From Petroclostridium xylanilyticum (lineage in GTDB: Bacteria; Bacillota; Clostridia; SK-Y3): 64,000 nucleotides of DNA. Positions 28,444 to 37,312 of this stretch are shown here, in pieces (position 1 is the first letter of the stretch; the number at the start of each line of letters is the position of its first letter). The stretch covers positions 310,001-374,000 of the forward strand of contig NZ_NPML01000007.1 in NCBI RefSeq assembly GCF_002252565.1, read 5' to 3'. The notes under the pieces were generated by a model. That model worked only from the letters and a program-made list of their open reading frames with translations, had not been told where the DNA came from and ran no database searches. The position numbers and the translations under genes are program-made.

Positions 28444-29603
28444 ATTGAATCACCAAGCCTTTCTGCTCTTACTACTTCTCTTGCCCAACTATCACTGTTT
28501 AAAATATCTCTTAATGACGGATTTATAATATTATTATGCTTCTTCATTGCACTTTCAATTAGTTGAGGAATTTCTATAAAGCCAATTCTTTTTTCCAAAA
28601 ACAATTGTACAGCCATTTCGTTTGCGGCATTTAACACAGCAGGCATTGTACCGCCTTCCCGGGCTGCAGTATAAGCGAGCCTTAAGCATTTAAAAGTCTC
28701 AAAGTCCGGTTGACTAAATGTCAATGTATTGTTCTGTATAAAATCAAGGCTTCTAGTATCTGAATAATACCGTTCAGGATATGTAATGGCATACTGAATA
28801 GGTATCTTCATATCCGGCACACCTAACTGTGCAATAATTGAATGGTCTATGTATTCAACCATAGAGTGGATGATACTTTGTGGGTGGATCAACACCTGTA
28901 TCCTATCTAAATCTATATTAAACAGCCATTTAGCTTCAATTACTTCCAATCCCTTATTCATCAATGTTGCCGAATCAATGCTGATTTTATTTCCCATGTT
29001 CCATTTTGGATGCTTTAAAGCCTGCTCTGGAGTTACATTTTCCAATTCCTCAAGTTTCTTACCTAAAAAAGGACCTCCTGAAGCAGTAATGATAAGTTTT
29101 TTTACAAATTTATCTTCTACATTTTGCTTAAGACATTGAAAAATTGCCGAATGCTCACTATCAACAGGTATAATGGCTACCTTGTTCATCCGGGCTTCAT
29201 TCATTACGATTTCCCCAGCTGTAACAAGAGTTTCTTTATTTGCTAACGCAATATGCTTACCCGATTTTATTGCCTCCAGAGTAGGGATAAGTCCTACAAC
29301 TCCAACTACAGAAGTTACTACCATCTCAACCTGTGCAATGGTTGAAACTTCTATGAGTCCATCTAATCCTGCAACAACCCGCGTATTTGTGTCTTTTACC
29401 CTATCTTTCAATTCGCCGGCATAATCCTCATCCATGACCGCAGCTACAACGGGCCTATATTTTCGTATCTGCTCCTCCAACAAATCTATTCTTGTATTTG
29501 TAGACACCCCCCAAACCCTAATGCTCTGTAGATTATCAATTACCTCCAATGTCTGAGTTCCAATAGACCCCGTTGACCCCAGTATAGATATATTTTCCAC
29601 CAT
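28440..29603 (-). CDS. dxr: 1-deoxy-D-xylulose-5-phosphate reductoisomerase
   Basis: Converts DXP to MEP with NADPH; target of fosmidomycin. The NADPH-binding motif GSTGSIGTQT begins at about residue 9, and the substrate/metal site is seen in VDSEHSAIFQCL near 147 and NKGLEVIEAKWLF near 222. The 387 residues match family length. It is first in the dxr-rseP-ispG-GT2 run, downstream of cdsA and separated from it by two repeat elements. Confidence 0.97.
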   Translation of the reverse strand: MVENISILGSTGSIGTQTLEVIDNLQSIRVWGVSTNTRIDLLEEQIRKYRPVVAAVMDEDYAGELKDRVKDTNTRVVAGLDGLIEVSTIAQVEMVVTSVVGVVGLIPTLEAIKSGKHIALANKETLVTAGEIVMNEARMNKVAIIPVDSEHSAIFQCLKQNVEDKFVKKLIITASGGPFLGKKLEELENVTPEQALKHPKWNMGNKISIDSATLMNKGLEVIEAKWLFNIDLDRIQVLIHPQSIIHSMVEYIDHSIIAQLGVPDMKIPIQYAITYPERYYSDTRSLDFIQNNTLTFSQPDFETFKCLRLAYTAAREGGTMPAVLNAANEMAVQLFLEKRIGFIEIPQLIESAMKKHNNIINPSLRDILNSDSWAREVVRAERLGDSI

Positions 29604-29620
29604 AATATGATATTCTCCTT

Positions 29621-29751
29621 CTATATATAGTTCACAGTTAACAGCTCTCAGTTCACAGTAGTAAACGATTTAATAGCCTTTACTGTGAACCGTGAACTGT
29701 GAACTTATTGACTTTATCTGCCATGTAAGATCATTATCAGTAAGTATATAG
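29621..29751 (-). repeat. dispersed heptamer element, copy C
   Basis: Reverse-oriented relative to copies A and B. On the plus strand it begins with the array GTTCACA, GTTAACA, GCTCTCA, GTTCACA and passes through the AAACGATTTAATAGC spacer. The array CTGTGAA, CCGTGAA, CTGTGAA comes next, and it ends with the ACATGGCAGATAAAG-type block and TATATA. It sits in the dxr-cdsA gap, 18 bp upstream of the dxr start codon, and is presumably transcribed. Confidence 0.85.
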
Positions 29752-29763
29752 AATAGTCAGGAT

Positions 29764-29834
29764 TTCGGGGTTCGGAGTTTAAAAAACGGTTGTAACAATA
29801 CCTCTTCAAACTCCTAACTCCGAACTCCTAACTT
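29764..29834. repeat. inverted heptamer arrays at the cdsA stop codon
   Basis: The left array is TTCGGGG, TTCGGAG, TTTAAAA. The right array is CAAACTC, CTAACTC, CGAACTC, CTAACTT in inverted orientation (29807-29834). The last right-hand heptamer contains the TAG stop codon of cdsA. It lies only 12 bp from copy C but uses a different heptamer, so two repeat types stand side by side in one gap. Confidence 0.8.
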
Positions 29835-30634
29835 ATTATATTAAAATTAGCTGTAAAATAGTATACCAACGGTGCTACAAAGATAATACTGTCAAACCGG
29901 TCTAATACGCCTCCATGTCCAGGCATTATCTTGCCAAAATCCTTTATATGATATTGCCTTTTAATAGCAGACGCTGATAAATCACCAATTTGGGAAACAA
30001 TTGAACAAGCTAGCCCTAATATAAATAAATTTATATAGTCAACATTATACTTTCCCAAAATATCCAGCAGGTATCCATATAACAAAAAGGATGCTCCACA
30101 GCCAACAATTCCCCCGATAGCACCTTCCAGTGTTTTTTTGGGACTTATTTCAGGCCATAATTTAGTTTTACCTAAAAAAGTACCTGTAAAGAACGCAAAA
30201 GTGTCAGTAGTCCATGCACCTAAAAATATCAACCAAATTAAAGTATTGCCATGAGATAGATTTCTTGTAAAAACAATGTGGGAAAAGAAAAAGCTTATGT
30301 ATACTGTTGCAAAAAGAGTTACAGCAATGTCAGTAAATCGCACCATTTTATGATATATCAAAACAAACAAAAATAATAGCACTACATACCCATATATTAA
30401 AGGCATCACCCAGTTTTGACCGATAAAATTACTGAAGGCGACAATTACTGCACTCAAATATCCGGCTAACGTCAATAATACATTTTTTGTATTTCCTACA
30501 GCAGTAAACAGTTCATACAACGCAATGATTGAAATTACGGCAACACCAATATTAATAAATATTTTATCTACTATTAATACTACTATTAATAATATAATTC
30601 CAACTACTGCACTTATTATTCTTTTGCTAAACAC
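29828..30634 (-). CDS. cdsA: phosphatidate cytidylyltransferase
   Basis: Membrane enzyme making CDP-diacylglycerol from phosphatidate and CTP, the branch point of phospholipid synthesis. The 268-residue protein has about seven hydrophobic helices. The CDS signature is near the C-terminus: SAIKRQYHIKDFGKIMPGHG followed by GVLDRFDS. It starts directly after uppS (no gap). Its stop codon lies in a heptamer array. Confidence 0.96.
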   Translation of the reverse strand: MFSKRIISAVVGIILLIVVLIVDKIFINIGVAVISIIALYELFTAVGNTKNVLLTLAGYLSAVIVAFSNFIGQNWVMPLIYGYVVLLFLFVLIYHKMVRFTDIAVTLFATVYISFFFSHIVFTRNLSHGNTLIWLIFLGAWTTDTFAFFTGTFLGKTKLWPEISPKKTLEGAIGGIVGCGASFLLYGYLLDILGKYNVDYINLFILGLACSIVSQIGDLSASAIKRQYHIKDFGKIMPGHGGVLDRFDSIIFVAPLVYYFTANFNIIS

Positions 30635-31402
30635 TTATATTCCTCCAAATCTTCTATTCCTTTGCTGATAGTCACTTATGGCTTTTAACAGGTGTTTTGG
30701 CGTAAAACTAGGCCAATAAATGTTTGAAAACCACAACTCTGAATAGGCCGATTGCCATAATAAAAAATTACTCAATCTTAATTCACCGCTAGGCCTTATG
30801 ATTAAATCCGGATCTTTTAAGCCTTTTGTATACATGTAATTTGATATTAATTGCTCATTAATATCTGTGATTTGAATTTTGCCATTTTGGACATCTGTTG
30901 CAATCTGTTTTACCGCATTAACTACTTCTGCTCTTCCACCGTAATTGATTGCAATATTTAATAACAGGCCTGAATTAGATTTTGTCAGATTTTCAGTTTT
31001 TATAATTTGTTCCTGTATTTCTTGTGAAAGCACACTGATATCCCCAATAACCTTTATAGCTATGTTTTTCCCTGCCAATTGCCTTTCTGCATCCTTAAGA
31101 TATTCTAACAATAACCTCATCAGCGCATCAACCTCTTCTTGAGGCCTTCGCCAATTTTCAGTTGAAAACGCATATACGGTTAATATCTTTACTCCAATTT
31201 CATTGCAAAACTCGGTTATTCTTTTTAATGTATTTGCTCCAGCTTTATGTCCTGCAGTGCGTGGCAATCCCTGCTTCTCAGCCCACCTCCCGTTACCATC
31301 CATGATGATTGCAATGTGTTCTGGCAGTTTAGTATAATCGATTTGGATATTACTGCTCTTTGTTGTTATTTTTTTTATGAAATGATATAAATTAAATGCC
31401 AA
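30635..31402 (-). CDS. uppS: undecaprenyl diphosphate synthase (isoprenyl transferase)
   Basis: Cis-prenyltransferase that makes the C55 lipid carrier for peptidoglycan. Catalytic D35 lies in IIMDGNGRWA, and the substrate-binding RTAGHKAGA, FSTENWRRP and PSGELRLSNFLLWQSAY segments follow. The 255 residues match the family. The start codon is TTG, supported by an AGGAGG site 10 nt upstream. Grouping with cdsA, dxr and ispG links precursor supply to lipid-carrier synthesis. Confidence 0.96.
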   Translation of the reverse strand: MAFNLYHFIKKITTKSSNIQIDYTKLPEHIAIIMDGNGRWAEKQGLPRTAGHKAGANTLKRITEFCNEIGVKILTVYAFSTENWRRPQEEVDALMRLLLEYLKDAERQLAGKNIAIKVIGDISVLSQEIQEQIIKTENLTKSNSGLLLNIAINYGGRAEVVNAVKQIATDVQNGKIQITDINEQLISNYMYTKGLKDPDLIIRPSGELRLSNFLLWQSAYSELWFSNIYWPSFTPKHLLKAISDYQQRNRRFGGI

Positions 31403-31428
31403 AATGTTACAGCCTCCTATTCTAAAGA

Positions 31429-31453
31429 AATACCCCTCTCATCGAGGGGTATT
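31429..31453 (-). terminator. hairpin between the PASTA-like gene and uppS
   Basis: A perfect 10-bp stem AATACCCCTC (31429-31438) pairs with GAGGGGTATT (31444-31453) around a 5-nt loop, followed on the minus strand by TTTCTTT. It may be a partial terminator that tunes read-through from frr into uppS. Confidence 0.55.
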
Positions 31454-31482
31454 AAGCATTTTGAATAAACGTCTTAACTGCG

Positions 31483-31683
31483 CTACACATAACAGACCAG
31501 TAACTCTACTGTGCAATCATTAATTTGCCTGATTCTCAAAATTCTTGCGCCACTATCAAAGGGAAGACTCTCCTGATGGTTATAAGGAGACTTAGTGAAA
31601 GTTATTTGTATATTAGTATATCCATTATTCATTAATATACTTTTACCTTTCTCCAATTTGTATCCCAGTACATCTGGAAGCAT
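31483..31683 (-). CDS. small PASTA-like protein of unknown function
   Basis: A 66-residue cytoplasmic-looking protein with no signal or membrane segment. The N-terminal LPDVLGYKLEKGKSILMNNG follows the PASTA-repeat pattern (VPDVxGxxxxxAxxxLxxxG), suggesting one degenerate PASTA-like fold. The ATG has a GGAGG site 6 nt upstream, and the gene starts 1 nt after frr ends, so expression is well supported. I do not recognise a named family. PASTA modules usually sit outside the cell on Ser/Thr kinases and PBPs; here there is no visible export signal. Confidence 0.7.
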   Translation of the reverse strand: MLPDVLGYKLEKGKSILMNNGYTNIQITFTKSPYNHQESLPFDSGARILRIRQINDCTVELLVCYV

Positions 31684-31684
31684 T

Positions 31685-32238
31685 TTATACCTCCATGATT
31701 TCCTTTTCCTTTGCACTTACAATTTCATCTATTTCTTTTACATAATTATCAGTCAGTTGTTGAATGTCTTTTTCTATATCTTTTAAATCGTCTTCCGTAA
31801 TTTCACCGTTTTTCTTCTGCAGTTTATAATGATCTAATGCGTCACGTCTAATAGACCTGATTGCAACTTTTGCCTCTTCCCCTTTTTTATGTACAGTCTT
31901 TACCAGTTCTTTTCTCCTTTCTTCTGTTAACGGCGGAAAAACCAATCTTATAACTTTTCCATCACTGTTAGGAGTAATCCCTATATCAGATTTTAATATA
32001 GCTTTTTCTACTTCTTTTACGATACCGGCGTCCCAGGGTTGAATAACCAGCATTCTTGCTTCGGGTATTGAAATATTTCCAATCTGAGTAACAGGAGTAG
32101 CTACACCATAATAATCAACATGAACCTTGTCTAAAATTGCAGGAGTTGCTCTGCCCGCCCTGATACCTGCAAGTTCTTCCGTAAAAACGCTGATGGTTTT
32201 TTTCATTTTTCCTTCAATTTCTTTGTAAGCAGTTTTCA

Positions 32239-32239
<1 letters not shown>
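31685..32239 (-). CDS. frr: ribosome recycling factor
   Basis: Splits post-termination ribosomes together with EF-G. The 184 residues carry the conserved [17 protein letters not shown] and [17 protein letters not shown] segments of the three-helix body. It overlaps the pyrH stop by 1 nt. The order rpsB-tsf-pyrH-frr is the nearly universal bacterial arrangement. Confidence 0.98.
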
Positions 32240-32994
<755 letters not shown>

Positions 32995-33009
32995 TTAGAA
33001 ATTCCTGCT

Positions 33010-33058
33010 AATATTCTTAAAAAAGGAACACATAATGTGTTCCTTTTTTAAGAATATT
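33010..33058 (-). terminator. strong terminator after tsf
   Basis: Perfect 23-bp inverted arms (33010-33032 with 33036-33058) around a 3-nt loop, with A and T runs in the stem that yield a U-tract. This is the most perfect hairpin in the window. It should stop most transcription between tsf and pyrH. Confidence 0.9.
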
Positions 33059-33070
33059 CATTGCTCAAGT

Positions 33071-33715
33071 CTATTTAATCATATTCGCTACTTCTTCTGC
33101 AAAATTATCTTCACGTTTCTGCAAACCTTCACCTTTCTCAAAACGTGCGAATCTCCTGATATTTATATTTTCACCAATTACAGCAATTTTTTCCGTTAAA
33201 AGATCTTTTACGGTCTTATCGGGATCTTTAATATATGGCTGCTCGAGCAGACAAACTTCCTTATAGAATTTTTCAAGTCTGCCTTCTACCATTTTTTCAA
33301 CAATCTTTTCAGGCTTGCCTTCATTGAGTGCTTGTGCCCTTAATATTTCCTTTTCCTTTTCAACTACTTCAACAGGTACTTCTTCTCTTCGCACATACTG
33401 AGGATTTGCAGCAGCAATCTGCATGGCAATTTCCCTGACGAACGCCCTAAAATCTTCATTCTTGGCAACAAAGTCTGTTTCAGAGTTTACTTCAACCAGT
33501 ACACCAATTCTACCATTCCCATGTATGTATGCATCTACTATGCCTTCTGCAGCAATTCTTCCAGCTTTTTTAGCAGCTGCAGCCAATCCTTTTTCTCTTA
33601 AAAGCTCTATTGCTCTTTCCATATCGCCATTAGCCTCTGAAAGAGCCTTCTTACAATCCATCATTCCAGCACCGGTTCTTTCTCTTAGTTCCTTAACCTT
33701 TTCAGCAGTTATCAT
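33071..33715 (-). CDS. tsf: elongation factor Ts
   Basis: Guanine nucleotide exchange factor for EF-Tu. The N-terminal UBA-like domain ([19 protein letters not shown]) is followed by [16 protein letters not shown] near residue 75. The 214-residue length corresponds to the short EF-Ts form with a reduced core, as in some clostridia and thermophiles, rather than the ~290-residue form of E. coli and B. subtilis. The ATG has a GGGAGG site 7 nt upstream. Confidence 0.97.
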   Translation of the reverse strand: MITAEKVKELRERTGAGMMDCKKALSEANGDMERAIELLREKGLAAAAKKAGRIAAEGIVDAYIHGNGRIGVLVEVNSETDFVAKNEDFRAFVREIAMQIAAANPQYVRREEVPVEVVEKEKEILRAQALNEGKPEKIVEKMVEGRLEKFYKEVCLLEQPYIKDPDKTVKDLLTEKIAVIGENINIRRFARFEKGEGLQKREDNFAEEVANMIK

Positions 33716-33747
33716 CTCTATGCCTCCCATTATTATCTGATTATATT

Positions 33748-33775
33748 ATAATACAGTTTGATATTTTTATACTAA
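33748..33775 (-). promoter_or_regulatory. possible sigma-A promoter of tsf
   Basis: Minus-strand TTAGTA, a 16-nt spacer and TATTAT lie about 35 nt upstream of the tsf start. Just upstream is a small GC-rich stem, GCCGGG with CCCGGC near 33783-33798. With the rpsB terminator, this suggests tsf can be transcribed apart from rpsB. Confidence 0.42.
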
Positions 33776-33851
33776 CCTCCACGCCGGGCGCACCCGGCAC
33801 AAATAATGATGAAAATATGCTAAACCGGACTTTTTCTGTGGTTTCGGTTTT

Positions 33852-33879
33852 ACTCCCCACTGTCCACTCCACACTTTTT
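33852..33879. repeat. heptamer array in the rpsB-tsf gap
   Basis: ACTCCCC, ACTGTCC, ACTCCAC, ACTTTTT are in phase with a 7-nt period. No clear inverted partner is visible nearby. It lies just downstream of the rpsB terminator hairpin on the minus strand. Confidence 0.65.
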
Positions 33880-33889
33880 TCAAAATAAA

Positions 33890-33936
33890 ATAACCCGGTC
33901 TTCAGTCTTCATAATTCAGACCGAAGACTGGGTTAT
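33890..33936 (-). terminator. terminator after rpsB
   Basis: A 19-nt stem (33890-33908 with 33918-33936, two mismatched or wobble positions) around a 9-nt loop begins 8 nt past the rpsB stop. On the minus strand it is followed by TTTTATTTTG and a further T-run. Confidence 0.82.
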
Positions 33937-33943
33937 ATTTGTT

Positions 33944-34648
33944 TTATTCTTCAGCTACAATCTGTTCTCCCTGTCTTCCTTCAAGAACAGCATCTGCAAT
34001 TTTAGATGCTATTAATTTCACAGCTCTGATAGCATCATCATTACCGGGAATGACATAATCAACTTCTTCAGGGTCACAATTGGTATCAACAATTGCAACA
34101 ACCGGGATGCCCAACTTTCTAGCTTCTGCAATAGCGATTCTTTCTTTTCTTGGATCAACTACAAAAAGAGCACCTGGAAGTTTTTTCATTTCTTTAATGC
34201 CACCGAGGAATTTTTCTAACTTTTCTCTTTCCCCTCTAAGTTTTATAACTTCTTTCTTAGGCAACAGATCAAACGTTCCATCCTCTTCCATTTGTCTGAG
34301 TTGATTTAATCTTTCGATACGCTTTCTAATGGTTTTGAAGTTAGTAAGCATACCGCCTAACCATCTTGCATTTACAAAGTACATGTTACATCTTTCAGCT
34401 TCTTCTTTGATAGAATCCTGCGCTTGCTTTTTAGTTCCAACGAAGAGGATATCTTCATTGTTCATAGCCAGCTCTCTTATAAAATAATAAGCTTCTTCTA
34501 TTTTCTTTACTGTTTTCTGGAGGTCGATAATATATATACCGTTCCTTTCAGTAAAGATATATTCAGCCATTTTAGGATTCCATCTTCTTGTCTGATGACC
34601 AAAATGTACTCCTGCTTCTAAAAGTTGTTTCATTGAAATAACTGACAT
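33944..34648 (-). CDS. rpsB: 30S ribosomal protein S2
   Basis: Small-subunit protein joining late in assembly. The 234-residue sequence has the hallmark [21 protein letters not shown]-terminus and [20 protein letters not shown] near residue 190. The start has a GGAGGTGA site. It is the first of rpsB-tsf-pyrH-frr and directly follows the fla/che operon, the same junction as in B. subtilis. Confidence 0.98.
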   Translation of the reverse strand: MSVISMKQLLEAGVHFGHQTRRWNPKMAEYIFTERNGIYIIDLQKTVKKIEEAYYFIRELAMNNEDILFVGTKKQAQDSIKEEAERCNMYFVNARWLGGMLTNFKTIRKRIERLNQLRQMEEDGTFDLLPKKEVIKLRGEREKLEKFLGGIKEMKKLPGALFVVDPRKERIAIAEARKLGIPVVAIVDTNCDPEEVDYVIPGNDDAIRAVKLIASKIADAVLEGRQGEQIVAEE

Positions 34649-34748
34649 AACTTCACCTCCTGGTTTTTTTATACCGCCACCCTAATCAACTTTCCAAAAG
34701 ACCTAACAGGCACCCTTTTGAAAATCATAGAGTGTGTGTATTTTCCCA
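34649..34748 (-). promoter_or_regulatory. leader of rpsB with two stem-loops
   Basis: About 100 nt of untranslated leader. On the minus strand, TGTGTG pairs with CACACA near the 5' end, and CAAAAG pairs with CTTTTG around an inner CCT/AGG stem. A G-rich single-stranded stretch (TTAGGGTGGCGG) lies before the ribosome site. S2 autoregulates through its leader in several bacteria, so a similar function is plausible, but I do not recognise a named motif. Confidence 0.35.
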
Positions 34749-34754
34749 CACAGT

Positions 34755-34783
34755 AGTTTACCACAGTTAAATGTAATTAGCAA
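34755..34783 (-). promoter_or_regulatory. sigma-A promoter of rpsB
   Basis: Minus-strand TTGCTA, a 17-nt spacer and TAAACT. It begins only 9 bp after the last gene of the motility operon, with no terminator hairpin in between. Confidence 0.6.
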
Positions 34784-34791
34784 CTATTTTT

Positions 34792-35313
34792 TTATTTTTT
34801 TATACCCAACAGCAGCTGGACTTCTCCTTGTCCTACATTCAACTTTTTTGCAATTTCCCTAACACTAATGCCATTTTCAGCCATCCTCAAAATCTCGATA
34901 TATTTTGGGTTGGAAATATATGTGGTGGAACCATTTTCAGTACTATTGCAAGAAATATTTCCTAATTTCTCTTGTAATTGATTTAAATGCTCTATTAAAC
35001 TATTTGCTTCACCGATCTTATTACTCAAACTACCATCAACTTCAAAAACACTTTTAACCTTTTCATCTAAATCAGTTATGGTTCTTAAGAGTTTTGTATT
35101 TTCTTCTTCAATTCTAACAGCAACATAATCGGCAAGTCTATTTAATTCATCAATCATTTGATCAGCATTGTCAAGCATTTTCTCCAGTTGTTTTGTTTTA
35201 GATTGCACAATAATCATTTCAGCTCGGACTGACCTTTTATATAGATAGATAAAAATAAAAAAGCAAACAATATTTATTATGATTAACGTTATTACCCAAG
35301 CGAAGTATTCCAC
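34792..35313 (-). CDS. SwrB-like membrane protein with C-terminal helix-turn-helix
   Basis: A 173-residue protein. An N-terminal membrane helix spans about residues 3-26, a coiled coil covers about 35-125, and a C-terminal helix-turn-helix-like segment (EILRMAENGISVREIAKKLNVGQGEVQLLL) runs from about 140 to 170. It occupies the position of B. subtilis swrB (ylxL), the last fla/che gene before rpsB. SwrB there is a membrane-anchored activator of the flagellar export apparatus. The similarity is in layout and position; I could not confirm sequence homology. The DNA-binding-like tail on a membrane anchor is notable. Confidence 0.75.
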   Translation of the reverse strand: MEYFAWVITLIIINIVCFFIFIYLYKRSVRAEMIIVQSKTKQLEKMLDNADQMIDELNRLADYVAVRIEEENTKLLRTITDLDEKVKSVFEVDGSLSNKIGEANSLIEHLNQLQEKLGNISCNSTENGSTTYISNPKYIEILRMAENGISVREIAKKLNVGQGEVQLLLGIKK

Positions 35314-35328
35314 CTTGTTCTCTCCTAA

Positions 35329-35661
35329 CTATATCAATATATCAATTACATGCCCTTTAGAAGGTTGACTCTTATCACAATCCTCTTCTTTGTTTCCTTT
35401 GTTTTCTTTTCCTGTCCTATTTCTTTTTTGCTTTAACTGGTTATTGCCTTCCTCCTTTTGCTTTTGCCTTATCTTCCCTCCAAAAGCTTTATCAGAAGAG
35501 TTAACCTTTTTTGTTTCATGGTCTGCCTGTTGCTGTAAAGATAAAGAAGCATGGTATTGATTGGTGTAATCCTTTTGATTATATTCATTTTGAACCTTGG
35601 ATATTTCAGTAGTTTTAGGTATCATCACTTGAAAATCTATGGGCTTAACTGCCAAAGTCAT
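35329..35661 (-). CDS. small charged protein of unknown function in the motility operon
   Basis: A 110-residue protein without signal or membrane segments. The N-terminus (VKPIDFQVMIPKTTEISKV) looks ordered; from about residue 55 the sequence is rich in K, Q, N and E and is probably disordered. It lies between the FapA-family gene and the SwrB-like gene with 15-24 nt gaps, clearly in the same transcript. I do not recognise a family. Small proteins at this position may act with the neighbouring motility regulators, but nothing in the sequence shows it. Confidence 0.65.
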   Translation of the reverse strand: MTLAVKPIDFQVMIPKTTEISKVQNEYNQKDYTNQYHASLSLQQQADHETKKVNSSDKAFGGKIRQKQKEEGNNQLKQKRNRTGKENKGNKEEDCDKSQPSKGHVIDILI

Positions 35662-35685
35662 CGCCTCCCGGCTTAAATCTAGCGC

Positions 35686-37302
35686 TTATTTCTCATACTG
35701 TCCTATTCTTATCTCTGCGCCATCGCGATATAAAGTAGCATACTTAATATTCTCTTTAACATACATCATGCTTGAACCAATCGTTATTTTTACTCCCGGA
35801 TATATTATATTCTGTACTTTTATCTTGCCGTTACCCTCTTCATCCAGCTTCCGCTCAATTTCGACAAATTCATTTTTTAGTTTATTAAGCTTATTACTGA
35901 GATAGAGTTTCGTCTTTATAGATTTCATCAATATGACCCTTTTGGCATCATCTAATTTATTTAATGCCTCAAGCTTTTTAAGAAGTTCTATCGCCTGATC
36001 TGCTTTTTTAATCTCACCTTCTGTAGTTGCAATTTCTTCCTTTAATGCTTTATACCGCTCCCGCTGCGCAGGGTCTGCCCCTACCTCAAGTTCGGTAACA
36101 GTTGCCATCGGAGAACCAACAACTTTAGCAATTATTTCTTTTCTTGCCTTTGCAGTTCCTCCAACGATTAAACCTTTTTTGCCTCCTAATTCTAAGGTAC
36201 CGCCACATTGTACATTACTGTGCATAATCGCTTCACATTTAATATCGCCTGCTGCAGTTAAGTTGCTATGTTCAATATATTTGGAAACAATACTTCCTCC
36301 TGCTACAAGAACACCTTTATTTAACCCCTGCATTCCCCTGCGTAAAATGATATCTCCTTTAGCCTTGATTACAGCACCTTCAACTACACCCTGAACTTCA
36401 ACCGTCCCGCCAGCTTCAATAGAAAAGCCTGTCAAAACATTTCCTTTAACAACAACATTCCCTACAAAATCAATATTTCCTACCGAGTTATCAACATTTC
36501 CACTAACTTCATATATGGCGTAAACATTTACTTTTTTATCAGCTACTACTACCTGTCCATCTATTGATGCCAGCAACTTCTGCCCATCTTCAGATATTTC
36601 AACATTCTTCCCTTTAGGTAATACTACAGGTTTACCAGGTATAGCAGGTACTTCTTCTCCAAATACATTTTTACCGGGAGTTCCTGGAGTAGGAGGTATA
36701 GCTGTAATAAGCACATCACCGGCATGAACATTTTCTATCAAATCTAACTGCCGGAAATCCACCCTGCCATCTTCCAGCAGCTTGGGAGTCCTATCTTTTG
36801 AAAGTTCAAAATGATATTCCATCCTACCATTTTCTCCATTAACAGGTTCAATGCCCTGGGCAATTAAAATTTCCTGGTTGTAAACCGGAAATTTACTTAT
36901 TGTATCAATAGTGTTATAGTCCAAGCCAAATACTATCTTTTCATTATTAAGAATGCTTATGATCTCTTTCGATGACAGCATTGCTCCTCCCTCAGGAGGA
37001 ATGACTACTATAGTAGCTTTCATCTTATTATCTGAAACTTTAACTTTAATAGTTGCATTAATGATAAATTCCCCTTGTGCTTCGGCTATTTTATACTCCA
37101 AGCCGTCACTTTTTTCAAAAGCTTCTAAAATTACATCTTTATTATAATTTTTTATTTGCTTTTTTTCTATAAAGTTCAAAATATCTGTAACGTCAAGAAT
37201 CGTTCCAGATTGAGTAAATGGTAGAATAGTTAGAAAAACTCCATCCTTTCGGCAGTCTATCTTATATCCCCTTTTTTCGATTGTATCTTTTTCTCCATTC
37301 AT
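35686..37302 (-). CDS. FapA-family (DUF342) protein
   Basis: A 538-residue DUF342 protein. The middle (about 200-400) has repeated VxVxGNV and VxAxGDI strands (GNVVVKGNVLTGFSIEAGG, AKGDIILRRGMQG), predicting a right-handed beta-helix. A coiled coil (about 430-490) and a small C-terminal strand domain follow. FapA proteins are thought to form polymers or scaffolds and are often found with motility, polar or cell-envelope genes. The ATG used has an AGGTGG site; an upstream ATG overlapping sigD has none. Placement immediately after sigD suggests a role linked to flagellar expression. Confidence 0.88.
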   Translation of the reverse strand: MNGEKDTIEKRGYKIDCRKDGVFLTILPFTQSGTILDVTDILNFIEKKQIKNYNKDVILEAFEKSDGLEYKIAEAQGEFIINATIKVKVSDNKMKATIVVIPPEGGAMLSSKEIISILNNEKIVFGLDYNTIDTISKFPVYNQEILIAQGIEPVNGENGRMEYHFELSKDRTPKLLEDGRVDFRQLDLIENVHAGDVLITAIPPTPGTPGKNVFGEEVPAIPGKPVVLPKGKNVEISEDGQKLLASIDGQVVVADKKVNVYAIYEVSGNVDNSVGNIDFVGNVVVKGNVLTGFSIEAGGTVEVQGVVEGAVIKAKGDIILRRGMQGLNKGVLVAGGSIVSKYIEHSNLTAAGDIKCEAIMHSNVQCGGTLELGGKKGLIVGGTAKARKEIIAKVVGSPMATVTELEVGADPAQRERYKALKEEIATTEGEIKKADQAIELLKKLEALNKLDDAKRVILMKSIKTKLYLSNKLNKLKNEFVEIERKLDEEGNGKIKVQNIIYPGVKITIGSSMMYVKENIKYATLYRDGAEIRIGQYEK

Positions 37303-37312
37303 ACTATCCCAC

